Assembly: GCA_023431385.1 (NCBI GenBank)
Contig: JAEYWA010000132.1
Coordinates: 1 to 6,047, forward strand
Direction of reading: 5' to 3'
Source of the DNA: Bacillota bacterium
GTDB lineage: Bacteria; Bacillota; Clostridia; Acetivibrionales; DSM-1351
DNA: 6,047 bases
Shown here piece after piece: positions 1-5,998 of the stretch. The position numbers and the translations under genes are program-made. Each line of letters starts with the position of its first letter. Position 1 is the first letter of the stretch. A model generated the notes under the pieces. That model was not told where the DNA came from and ran no database searches. It was given only the letters and a program-made list of their open reading frames with translations.

Positions 1-33
1 GTTAGTCTTCACAAATTAAATTATACAACACTT

Positions 34-58
34 GCGGGCCCTTCGGGACCCGCATTTT
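34..58 (+). terminator. Probable intrinsic terminator of a gene left of the window
   Basis: The GC-rich arm GCGGG-CCC (34-41) pairs with GGG-A-CCCGC (45-53) around a TTC loop, with one bulged A at 48. ATTTTACATTTTTA follows directly. This is the shape of a rho-independent terminator read on the plus strand. No gene is visible before it inside the window, so it most likely ends a transcript that starts beyond the left edge. Confidence 0.7.
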
Positions 59-77
59 ACATTTTTAGGGGCAAAAA

Positions 78-125
78 GGGGACTGCTACACAGCGAATAA
101 AATTTATTCATTGTGCAACAGCCCC
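78..125. repeat. Long imperfect hairpin, terminator-like on the minus strand
   Basis: GGGG-A-CTG at 78-85 pairs with CAGCCCC at 119-125. Pairing then continues inward with three mismatches and a G-T wobble to GAATAAA/TTTATTC, leaving almost no loop. Read on the minus strand the stem is followed by TTTTTGCCCC (68-77), so it could terminate minus-strand transcription. Its outer arm (TTGTGCAACAGCCCC) resembles what I recall of insertion-sequence end sequences, so it may instead be an IS-end or miniature-element relic. The sequence alone does not decide between these. Confidence 0.6.
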
Positions 126-184
126 TTGTGTCAAGCATTTGAAGAATTTGATGAATTTGAAAATATTGAGTTTTATATTTACAA

Positions 185-216
185 AGACAATTAAATCAAA
201 TTTGATTTAATTGTCT
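185..216. repeat. Perfect 32-bp palindrome
   Basis: The 16-base half AGACAATTAAATCAAA is followed immediately by its exact reverse complement, with no spacer. It is AT-rich and has no T-tract on either side, so it is not a typical terminator. It could be a regulator site or a cruciform-forming element. It lies about 240 bp past the stop codon of the membrane protein gene, so its role is unknown. Confidence 0.85.
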
Positions 217-342
217 GATTGAGTATGTGAAAAATCTCTATAAATAAAGATCAGTAAGATTATCTATGACGTTTAAATTAGTAGCATGCATCATTTGTAT
301 GTTGTCTGCTCTTTTCATATCCTACTAAGATACCTTTGAAAA

Positions 343-371
343 GTCAATATTTTGTGCAAAATCTGATTGAC
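343..371. repeat. Nested inverted repeat, operator-like
   Basis: The outer arms GTCAAT (343-348) and ATTGAC (366-371) enclose inner arms ATTTTG (349-354) and CAAAAT (357-362). The two-base gap between the inner arms is too tight for a good RNA hairpin, so a protein-binding dyad is more likely. Its right arm overlaps the TTGACG at 367-372 that could act as a plus-strand -35 element. Confidence 0.45.
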
Positions 372-417
372 GAAACTATATGAAACTGATATTTTGTGTT
401 AATACGGACAAAATGCT

Positions 418-452
418 ACTCCTCATTACCATAACGGCGATGAGGAGTTTTT
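418..452. terminator. Hairpin terminator after the membrane protein gene, possibly bidirectional
   Basis: ACTCCTCAT (418-426) pairs perfectly with ATGAGGAGT (440-448). On the minus strand it begins 7 nt after the stop codon of the membrane protein gene, the usual place for an operon terminator, although the tract after it there (AGCATTTTG) is a weak U-run. On the plus strand it is followed by TTTTTC, a better U-tract, so it probably also stops transcription coming from the left. Confidence 0.75.
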
Positions 453-455
453 CTG

Positions 456-1139
456 TTAGAATAGATATTTTCCATTGAACAAGTAGAAAACCGTATCGAC
501 AAGAAGTGCAACGGCAACAGACAAAAGCATAAAATAGAATACATGAGAGATGGTCTTCAATTTTTTCTCTTTAAATTTTTCTACAAACACAGTCAACTTA
601 TCCAATATGTTCAATTCGTTTGCAATATAAATGATGACAGCCATAAACTGGCTGACAATAAACCAGATGGTTAAAAGTAGTGTTGCATTGAAGAAGTCGC
701 CGGACTCTCCGCTCATGAGGATGACGGCATAAAATGTTGGATCAGTGAAAGAAGTAATGGCAAACACAAGTCCTGTGGTAATATATTTGAACCAGCCTCC
801 GCCGATAGGTTCTTTCTCTTCTTCCTTCTTCTTACCTTTGGCAAACAGTTTTCTGATAACCCATACGAATATGAAAATAGAAATGCCAAAATTCAAGATT
901 GCCCAAAAATAACTGTTGTCACCAGGCATAATGTTTTTCAGAAAATTTACCGCTGTAGCACCGAAAATTGCCGATAGAGCTGCACCACCAAAGATGCTGA
1001 ATCCGGCAAAAGAGAGGAAGAACAAAGTTATGCGTGACTTCTTTTCTTTTCGAAGTCCCATAGACATAAGGTAAACGGCTGTAATGGGGTCAACGCCGAG
1101 GACACCAAGACCGATAGTACTGATGATTTTGTGTAACAT
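456..1139 (-). CDS. Six-helix membrane protein with duplicated Asp-Pro motif (LysE-like transporter candidate)
   Basis: This is a 227-residue inner-membrane protein without a cleavable signal peptide. Hydrophobic segments lie near residues 5-27, 37-62, 78-98, 117-142, 152-174 and 197-221. A charged loop rich in Lys and Glu (99-112) joins two three-helix halves. Each half opens with a similar motif: G-V-D17-P18 followed by LMS, and F-T-D133-P134 followed by LMS. Such internal duplication with polar residues in the first helix of each half is known in LysE, TerC and related transporters. Assignment to that superfamily is inference, and the substrate is unknown. The gene follows the MarR gene by 6 nt. 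The ATG at 1139 has only a weak GAG upstream, inside the end of the MarR gene, so translation is probably coupled. It is likely repressed by that MarR protein through the shared promoter. An exporter of a toxic or signalling compound fits the context. Confidence 0.85.
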   Translation of the reverse strand: MLHKIISTIGLGVLGVDPITAVYLMSMGLRKEKKSRITLFFLSFAGFSIFGGAALSAIFGATAVNFLKNIMPGDNSYFWAILNFGISIFIFVWVIRKLFAKGKKKEEEKEPIGGGWFKYITTGLVFAITSFTDPTFYAVILMSGESGDFFNATLLLTIWFIVSQFMAVIIYIANELNILDKLTVFVEKFKEKKLKTISHVFYFMLLSVAVALLVDTVFYLFNGKYLF

Positions 1140-1145
1140 GGTTAT

Positions 1146-1583
1146 TTACAGTTGCTCAACCTTGCTGCGGAAAGTATCATAGTAATTTTTGACTAAGCGA
1201 AGAATTTCTTCGTGTTCTTCGTGAGTCATTTCTTCAAATACTTCACTTTCCGCCTGTTCGATTGGCAAAATCCTTTCCTTTACAATTTGTTCTCCATTGA
1301 CAGTCAGATGAATTTTCAGTTCTCGTCCATTGCCTGGCTGAAAATCTATCAACCCATCTTGATGCAGTTTCTTTACTGATGAGTTCACAGTCTGTTTGTT
1401 AAGAAGAGTGTGCTTGTAAATCTGTGTTTGGGTACAGCCATCACCAAGAACAAGGACGGCTTGCAGTATCGCATAAGCACTATCGGAAAGCCCTTGCTTC
1501 ACACAAATTTCATGATAAAATTCATCAATCAAATTATTCAATCGGTCAAATTCCTGTAAAACCGGATGTTGTATAAACTTCAT
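1146..1583 (-). CDS. MarR-family transcriptional regulator
   Basis: This 145-residue cytoplasmic protein has the usual MarR length. It starts with a helical dimerisation region (about 1-30). A winged helix-turn-helix follows: the helix beginning TQTQIYKHT (51-59), a recognition helix from LNKQTVNSSVKKL (61-73), and a wing around GNGRELKIHLT (84-94). A long acidic C-terminal helix region (about 105-145) completes the dimer interface. The start is set by AGGAGG (1590-1595), 6 nt before the ATG. It is the first gene of an operon with the six-helix membrane protein. Two palindromes overlie its promoter, so it most likely represses its own operon and is released by a ligand or by oxidation. Cys27 and Cys50 are present, but nothing shows that they sense redox. 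The family call is secure; the ligand is unknown. Confidence 0.94.
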   Translation of the reverse strand: MKFIQHPVLQEFDRLNNLIDEFYHEICVKQGLSDSAYAILQAVLVLGDGCTQTQIYKHTLLNKQTVNSSVKKLHQDGLIDFQPGNGRELKIHLTVNGEQIVKERILPIEQAESEVFEEMTHEEHEEILRLVKNYYDTFRSKVEQL

Positions 1584-1595
1584 AGCAATCCTCCT

Positions 1596-1613
1596 AAGTA
1601 TGAAATCATACTT
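1596..1613. promoter_or_regulatory. Operator 1, probable MarR-family binding site
   Basis: AAGTATGAAATCATACTT is an 18-bp palindrome with half-site AAGTATGA. It lies between the -10 element and the ribosome site, about where transcription should start, and touches the AGGAGG. The match to operator 2 and the position on the regulator's own promoter make it a likely autorepression site. Binding is inferred. Confidence 0.8.
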
Positions 1614-1615
1614 AT

Positions 1616-1644
1616 ATTATAGTATGATTTCATACTTGCGTCAA
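1616..1644 (-). promoter_or_regulatory. Sigma-A-type promoter of the marR-transporter operon
   Basis: On the minus strand TTGACG (1644-1639) and TATAAT (1621-1616) are separated by exactly 17 bp. This is nearly a perfect vegetative promoter. The start point is expected about 7-8 bp downstream, inside operator 1, giving a leader of roughly 25 nt before the MarR start codon. The spacer is filled by operator 2. Confidence 0.88.
1621..1637. promoter_or_regulatory. Operator 2, probable MarR-family binding site
   Basis: The dyad AGTATGA-TT-TCATACT (1621-1636) fills the -35/-10 spacer and repeats the core of operator 1. The centres of the two dyads are 24 bp apart, a little over two helical turns. 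Because each site is palindromic, the pair also forms one larger inverted repeat over 1596-1637. A bound regulator dimer here would block RNA polymerase. Confidence 0.8.
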
Positions 1645-1850
1645 TCAATTCAAGAAAAGTTTATATTTGAAAGCAGAGCGTGGCCGAGTCTTCTGTATAC
1701 AAATGACTTTGATTGGAGGGGTGATATTGCTATGCATCAGTCGAAAAAAGTTTGTCAACTATCAAGCATAACACCAATATGTAGCGTTGGTAAATTGCTA
1801 GCAAATCCTGGTTTTGAGTCAGACAAACTTCAATTTGTCGAGATGATAAA
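1645..1850. other. Unassigned stretch between the marR promoter and the IS remnant
   Basis: I recognise no gene here. A plus-strand frame runs from an ATG at 1732, 10 nt after a good-looking GGAGGGG (1715-1721), to a stop at 1972-1974. It would encode 80 residues, but it crosses into the IS remnant and antisense to the transposase end, and it shows no recognisable domain. A short dyad GACAAA-N6-TTTGTC lies at 1822-1839. The sequence at 1802-1819 resembles 1857-1875 inside the presumed IS end. The stretch may be debris from older insertions or a gene end cut off by them. Confidence 0.4.
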
Positions 1851-1892
1851 AGGATGCAAAATCCTGATTTTGTGTACGGTGGAACTACAACG

Positions 1893-1925
1893 AGAGGTGG
1901 AAGGCATAAAAAGCCTACAACCTCT
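1893..1925. terminator. Terminator-like dyad at the 3' end of the IS
   Basis: AGAGGT-N3-AGGC (1893-1905) pairs with GCCT-N3-ACCTCT (1913-1925) across a 7-base A-rich loop. On the plus strand TTTTC follows directly, so the hairpin could stop transcription entering the transposase gene from outside in the antisense direction. It lies 21 bp past the transposase stop codon. On the minus strand it has no clear U-tract. Confidence 0.45.
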
Positions 1926-1945
1926 TTTCTGCTTGATGAAAAGAT

Positions 1946-3170
1946 CTACTCTGGAAGTCTACCTTCGTACATGATACTCATTTCACCGTAGACCTGTCCC
2001 CAGTTTCTTATAGGCAGGGTCCACTTCTTTGTGGCCTCAAAAGTAGCCAGATAAAGAGCCTTGAGCAAGGTGGTATCTCTCGGAAATACGCTTCTTTGAC
2101 GGTTGAGTTTCGGTAGGAAGCATTCAGACTCTCAATAGCATTTGTCGTATAGATGACCTTTCTGACCTCTGCTGAGAACTTGAAAATCGGCGTGATAGCA
2201 TCCCAGTTATCAAACCATCGTTTCATTGCGTTAGGATACTTAGGTGTCCATTTGTCATCAACACGCTCCAGAGCCTCTTTAGCCTTGGCTTCATCTGAAG
2301 CATGGTAAATGGTCTTAAGGTCAGTCGCAAAGGCCTTCCTGTCTTTATCAGGCACTTATTTCAAAGTGTTTCTTACCTGATGGACAATACAACGCTGATA
2401 TTCAGTTTTGGGAAATGCAGTAGCGATAGCCTCTTTTATACCGCTAAGTCCATCTGCACAAATGATGAGAATGTCTTTTGTTCATTAAGCACAGAGAGCC
2501 AGTACTTGGTACTCTCATTATCGCCTACGTTTATCGATAGTACTTCCTTCTTGCCGGCTACACTAATACCTAAAATAACATATGTAGCAAGCTTTTTAAT
2601 AACCCCATTATCCCTTACAGAATAATGTATGGCATCTATGTAAACGATAGGATATATTTCGTCTAATGGACGGTTTTGCCAATCCTCTATCTGTGGAAGA
2701 AGCTTATCTTTGACGTCTGAAATAAAGCCTTCTGAAGTCTCAAGTCCATAGATATCTTCAATGGTCTCTGATATCTGTCTGGTGGTCATTCCTTTCGCAT
2801 ACATAGAGATAATCTTCTGATCAATGTCGGATATATCCTTTTAACGCTTCTTAACTACCTGGGGCTCATAGGTGGATTTTCTGTCTTGAGGAACATCAAT
2901 TTCAAAGCTGCCATAACTACTGTTAACTTTCTTGGACTTATAGCCATTGCGTGCATCATCACTGTCAGAACGTGCAGACTTCTCATAACCAAGATGGTCA
3001 TCCATCTCTGCTTCCATCATTTCCTTGATGGTTCCACCAAGAAGATCATTAAGGGCATCCTGGATGTCCTCAGCGGTCTCGATGTCATACTCCTGAAGTA
3101 ACTGCTGGATGATGTTACGTTTACCTTCAGTCATAACTACTTTGTGTACGGGTTTCTTTTCTCTTGCCAT
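1946..3170 (-). pseudogene. IS256-family (Mutator-type) transposase, inactivated by four lesions
   Basis: This DDE transposase would cut and rejoin the IS ends. The start at 3170 follows AGGAGG (3181-3186) by 10 nt. Four lesions break the frame: a TAA at 2841-2843 after VVKKR (probably once CAA), a short deletion near 2476-2483 that shifts the frame, a TAA at 2356-2358 before VPDKD (probably once a Tyr codon), and loss of one base in the A-run near 2108-2110. Reading across them gives a family-like protein of about 410 residues that ends GRLPE with TAG at 1946-1948. The catalytic codons all remain: Asp in YIDAIHY (2634-2636), Asp in CADGLSG (2452-2454) and Glu in NAIESLN (2131-2133). The product cannot be active. 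Family and pseudogene status are firm. The ancestral codons and the deletion size (about 16 nt) are inferred from remembered relatives. Confidence 0.93.
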
Positions 3171-3184
3171 AATAAAAAGGCCTC

Positions 3185-3205
3185 CTATGATTTATTTCGT
3201 CATAG
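3185..3205 (-). promoter_or_regulatory. Hairpin overlapping the transposase ribosome site
   Basis: On the minus strand CTATGA pairs with TCATAG across a 9-base loop. The second arm runs into the AGGAGG at 3186-3181. Folding in a long read-through transcript could hide the ribosome site and limit transposase synthesis, as is known for several insertion sequences. The six-pair AT-rich stem is weak, and the gene is dead here. Confidence 0.35.
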
Positions 3206-3330
3206 AAGACCTCACAATCAATTCTTATTTACAGAAAAACTTTCACACCCTCGTCTGATTTATTACGTAATTTTCTAGTTCTGTTACTAAACCCCGTTTA
3301 GCTTTCCGGGACTTGTAATATTATAAGGTA

Positions 3331-5718
3331 TCACCCACACTTACTATACCCACAGTTCCTGCAAATAACGCAGCCACCTTCATGTTCTACTGTCTTTCCG
3401 CATTCAGGGCATGCGCCTCCCAGGCTCATCTCATCTATCTCCATTTCAGGATTTGAACACCCATCCTTCAACGTACAATCATAGCAATCTGAGGCGCAAG
3501 CAGTTTCTCCTCTGCCCGATGAGTTTGGTCGCTGAACAACACTGTATTCTTGGGTAGTAAAATCATAGTTACCATCTTCATCTTTGCCGCTCTGAATTTT
3601 TGCGACTTTTTCAATAAGCCTTCCGATAGCATCCGGACAGGAAAGAACCTTAAGCCCCTTTTGACGAATAGTTGAAGGGCATCTTATTCCCTTCAGTTGT
3701 TCAACTATGGATTTAACATCCATACCTGAACGCAGTGCTACTGAGACAAGCCTGCTGGTTGCTTCAGACTGAGAAGGGCACCCTCCGGCACGACCTGTAT
3801 TTGTAAACACTTCACATATTCCGTTTTCATCGTAATTTACAGTAATATAAAGATTACCGCAGCCTATTTTAACCTTTTCTGTAAAGCCTGTAGTTATGTC
3901 CGGTCTTGGCCTTGGCTCAATTCCTGATATTCTTTTTGAAATATCATTACAGGAATCACAGTATATATTATCTCCGGCGGGTAGTGGTTCATTTTTAGGT
4001 TCTTCCTTCCCCTGTACCTTTCCAATATTAAGTACCTGCATATCACGGCTTCCATCCCTATAGATGGTAACACCCTTACACTGGGCTTTATAAGCCAGCG
4101 TAAATACTTCTCTGACATCGTCTGTAGATGCGTCATGACTTAAGTTAACAGTTTTAGATACAGCATTGTCGGTATGCCTCTGGAAAGCTGCCTGCATTTT
4201 CACATGCCATTCCGGCGCAACATCATGGGCAGTTACAAAAATATCACGGATTTCCTTCGGTATCTCTTCAATATCCTTAATAGTACCCGACTTTGCAATC
4301 TTTTTCATCAATTCATCAGAATAGAAATTACCTTTAATTGCAGCATCCTTAAATACTGGATTAACTTCAATAAGTTCATTATTATCCATAACATTTCTTA
4401 TATAAGAGATAGCAAATAGAGGTTCAATTCCGCTTGACACTCCAGCTATTAAGCTAAGAGTACCTGTAGGAGCAATAGTTGTTGTAGTGGAGTTTCTAAT
4501 TTTTATTCCTTTCTTTACAAATATGCTATCTTCATAGTACGGAAATACTCCCTTTTGTTCGGCCAATTCCTGAGAAGCTTTCTGAGCGTTGTCCCGAATA
4601 AAACTCATTACTTTGTCAGCAAAATCTATTGCCTGCTGAGAGTTGTATGGAATCCTCATCGCGCACAAAATATCGGCCCAACCCATAATACCAAGCCCAA
4701 TTTTTCTTGTCCCCCTGGTCATTTGATCAATTTCAGACAGCGGATATTTGTTTATTTCAATTACATTATCTAAAAAGTGAACCGCTTTCCTTACAGTCAT
4801 AGCTAATTTATCAAAATTCAAAGAGTTTTTTTCTGCATTGAGCATATTATACAAATTAATAGAGCCAAGGTTGCAGGCCTCATATGGTAGCAACGGTTGC
4901 TCTCCACAGGGATTTGTACTCTCAAATTCTCCCAGCTTTGGTGTAACATTGTCCCTATTTAATCTATCGAGGAAAATAATACCAGGCTCCCCATTTTTCC
5001 AGGCCATCTCAACTATTACATCAAAGACTCTTTTAGCGTTTAGTTTACCAACAGGTTTCTTGGTTTTAGGATCAATAAGTTCATATTCAAGATTATATTC
5101 AACTGCCTTCATAAAGTCTTCTGTAATACCAACACTGATATTGAAATTCGTAATCTCTGTATTGTCCTTTTTACATGAAATAAACTCCATAATGTCAGGG
5201 TGATCCACTCTAAGAATACCCATATTAGCACCACGTCGGGTCCCACCCTGTTTAACAGCTTCTGTTGCAGCGTTAAAAACCTTCATAAAACTTATTGGAC
5301 CACTGGCTACTCCTCCTGTAGAATTCACTGCCGACCCCTTGGGACGTAGTCTCGAAAAACTGAAACCAGTTCCCCCTCCGCTTTTATGTATTAAGGCCGC
5401 ATTTTTAATAGCTTCAAAAATGCCCTCCATTGTATCTTCAACTGGCAGTACAAAGCAGGCACTAAGCTGCCCTAATGGCCTTCCTGCATTCATTAGTGTA
5501 GGTGAGTTTGGTAAAAACTCAAGATCAGCCATCATATCAAAAAATTGCTTCTCTATTTTATCAAGCCCAGCCTTATCGGTATAATCTTTATCCGCAGCTG
5601 CAATAGCTTTGGCAACACGTCTAAACATACCTTCTACATTCTCAATAAGGTTGCCGTTTTCATCTTTTTCCAGATATCTTTTTTCTAAAACTGTAATTGC
5701 ATTTTCAGAAAGCTTCAT
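3331..5718 (-). CDS. nrdJ: Class II (adenosylcobalamin-dependent) ribonucleotide reductase
   Basis: This cytoplasmic enzyme reduces ribonucleotides to deoxyribonucleotides using a radical made from coenzyme B12, without oxygen. In 795 residues it shows the N-terminal all-alpha part, then the ten-stranded barrel. Cys88 (LSACFVLP) and Cys282 (EACNLGS) fit the redox pair. NPCGE (269-273) carries the radical Cys271 with its Asn and Glu partners. The phosphate-binding loop lies near TTIAPTGTLSL (413-423). A TSCPD domain follows (about 605-705), then a Cys-rich tail with Cys770, 773, 783, 786, 789 and 794. This is probably a zinc ribbon plus the shuttle thiols that re-reduce the active site. No N-terminal ATP-cone precedes the barrel, so overall activity control through that domain is not expected. 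The ATG lies 7 nt after AAGGAGG (5732-5726). It appears monocistronic, with its own promoter and two NrdR boxes. The frame is intact, and the identification is close to certain. Confidence 0.97.
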   Translation of the reverse strand: MKLSENAITVLEKRYLEKDENGNLIENVEGMFRRVAKAIAAADKDYTDKAGLDKIEKQFFDMMADLEFLPNSPTLMNAGRPLGQLSACFVLPVEDTMEGIFEAIKNAALIHKSGGGTGFSFSRLRPKGSAVNSTGGVASGPISFMKVFNAATEAVKQGGTRRGANMGILRVDHPDIMEFISCKKDNTEITNFNISVGITEDFMKAVEYNLEYELIDPKTKKPVGKLNAKRVFDVIVEMAWKNGEPGIIFLDRLNRDNVTPKLGEFESTNPCGEQPLLPYEACNLGSINLYNMLNAEKNSLNFDKLAMTVRKAVHFLDNVIEINKYPLSEIDQMTRGTRKIGLGIMGWADILCAMRIPYNSQQAIDFADKVMSFIRDNAQKASQELAEQKGVFPYYEDSIFVKKGIKIRNSTTTTIAPTGTLSLIAGVSSGIEPLFAISYIRNVMDNNELIEVNPVFKDAAIKGNFYSDELMKKIAKSGTIKDIEEIPKEIRDIFVTAHDVAPEWHVKMQAAFQRHTDNAVSKTVNLSHDASTDDVREVFTLAYKAQCKGVTIYRDGSRDMQVLNIGKVQGKEEPKNEPLPAGDNIYCDSCNDISKRISGIEPRPRPDITTGFTEKVKIGCGNLYITVNYDENGICEVFTNTGRAGGCPSQSEATSRLVSVALRSGMDVKSIVEQLKGIRCPSTIRQKGLKVLSCPDAIGRLIEKVAKIQSGKDEDGNYDFTTQEYSVVQRPNSSGRGETACASDCYDCTLKDGCSNPEMEIDEMSLGGACPECGKTVEHEGGCVICRNCGYSKCG

Positions 5719-5734
5719 TTAAAATCCTCCTTCA

Positions 5735-5750
5735 AATCTATATTTAGTAT
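5735..5750. promoter_or_regulatory. NrdR box 2, in the nrdJ leader
   Basis: AATCTATATTTAGTAT agrees at 12 of 16 positions with the published NrdR consensus acaCwAtATaTwGtgt, including the core C-w-A-t-A-T. It lies 2 bp upstream of the AAGGAGG of nrdJ and starts exactly 31 bp from box 1. Paired boxes a whole number of helical turns apart are typical of the NrdR regulon. Binding is inferred. Confidence 0.75.
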
Positions 5751-5765
5751 TCCATGTAATCATTG

Positions 5766-5781
5766 GCACAATATATTGTAT
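5766..5781. promoter_or_regulatory. NrdR box 1, over the nrdJ -10 element
   Basis: GCACAATATATTGTAT agrees at 14 of 16 positions with the NrdR consensus and has a perfect 12-bp palindromic core, ACAATATATTGT. It covers the whole -10 hexamer (5775-5780), so a bound NrdR-nucleotide complex would occlude RNA polymerase. The repressor gene itself is not in the window. Confidence 0.82.
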
Positions 5782-5803
5782 CACGCAATGAACGACATTT
5801 CAA
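5775..5803 (-). promoter_or_regulatory. Sigma-A-type promoter of nrdJ
   Basis: On the minus strand TTGAAA (5803-5798) and TACAAT (5780-5775) are 17 bp apart. Transcription should start near 5768, giving a leader of about 50 nt. That is too short for a cobalamin riboswitch, so B12 control at this point is unlikely and NrdR control is favoured. Confidence 0.8.
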
Positions 5804-5922
5804 TAATCAGATAAATGTAATTCGTTTAGTAAATAAGGCTTATGTTTTACTATTTCACTTATTGTAATAAATAAGACCTGGTTTTCCTTATATATTTTTT
5901 ACTATTGTTGAGTTCTTAGCAA

Positions 5923-5964
5923 ATCGAGTAGGAGGTAGCTGATTATTTCAGCTACCGACCTCTC
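5923..5964 (-). ncRNA. Group II intron domain VI with bulged branch-point adenosine
   Basis: GAGAGG (5964-5959) pairs with CCU and CUC (5932-5930 and 5928-5926), leaving the A at 5929 unpaired, 7 nt from the intron end. This is the expected lariat branch point. Above it GGUAGCUGA and UCAGCUACC form a perfect nine-pair stem closed by an AAUAA loop. Confidence 0.9.
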
Positions 5965-5966
5965 AC

Positions 5967-5998
5967 AGCACCGTGCATACCGTTCGGTACACGGCGCT
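5967..5998 (-). ncRNA. Group II intron domain V (catalytic hairpin)
   Basis: AGCGCCGUG (5998-5990) pairs with CACGGUGCU (5975-5967), including the conserved G-U wobble in the catalytic triad. The triad here reads CGC rather than the commoner AGC. A two-base UG bulge separates this stem from an upper stem UACC/GGUA. The loop reads GAAC, where many domain V hairpins have a GNRA tetraloop. The fold is fully paired and looks functional. Confidence 0.88.

Larger units (their letters stand above)
126..417. other. Gene-free AT-rich spacer with two dyads
   Basis: No open frame with a ribosome site is visible on either strand. The stretch holds a perfect palindrome at 185-216 and a nested dyad at 343-371, listed separately. 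It also has a weak plus-strand promoter-like pair, TTGACG (367-372) and TATTTT (390-395), 17 bp apart. I see no tRNA or other structured RNA here. Confidence 0.6.
1851..3251 (-). mobile_element. Degenerate IS256-family insertion sequence
   Basis: The element is defined by its transposase pseudogene. The ends are approximate. The outer 11 bases at the left (AGGATGCAAAA from 1851) and at the right on the minus strand (AGGGTGTGAAA from 3251) agree at 8 positions. With a gap, the inner parts (TTTTGTGTA and TTTTCTGTA) agree as well. This suggests worn terminal inverted repeats of the roughly 25-bp kind known in this family. No target-site duplication is visible, as expected of an old copy. The element sits between nrdJ and the marR operon in the same orientation as both. 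Confidence 0.6.

Noticed and set aside
1..455. CRISPR array or tRNA in the gene-free left end
   Set aside because: There are inverted repeats but no regularly spaced direct repeats, and no cloverleaf with a T-loop GGTTCRA-like sequence is visible.
1600..1974. Plus-strand frame of 124 codons overlapping the marR promoter
   Set aside because: It starts inside operator 1 without a ribosome site, then runs through the IS end and antisense to the transposase tail. The protein shows no recognised domain. Only the internal start at 1732 deserves any thought.
2302..2625. Plus-strand frame opposite the transposase
   Set aside because: It is entirely antisense to the transposase pseudogene, whose minus-strand reading is strongly family-like across the lesions.
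2886..3101. Plus-strand frame opposite the transposase N-terminus
   Set aside because: It is a shadow of the transposase reading and has no independent ribosome site or domain.
3287..3310. Possible nrdJ terminator (CTAAAC-GGG-GTTTAG, or CCCG with CGGG)
   Set aside because: The two small stems are mutually exclusive. One has a three-base loop, the other only four pairs, and no real U-tract follows. A terminator is likely needed somewhere here, but this one is not convincing.
3894..4136. Second minus-strand frame inside nrdJ
   Set aside because: It is an out-of-frame reading within the intact nrdJ frame.
4174..5584. Four plus-strand frames opposite nrdJ (4174-4419, 4555-4773, 4838-5203, 5339-5584)
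   Set aside because: All are antisense to conserved catalytic regions of nrdJ and have no recognisable protein features.
5719..5774. Cobalamin riboswitch ahead of nrdJ
   Set aside because: The leader from the predicted start to the ATG is only about 50 nt, much shorter than a cobalamin riboswitch, and no B12-box-like sequence is seen.
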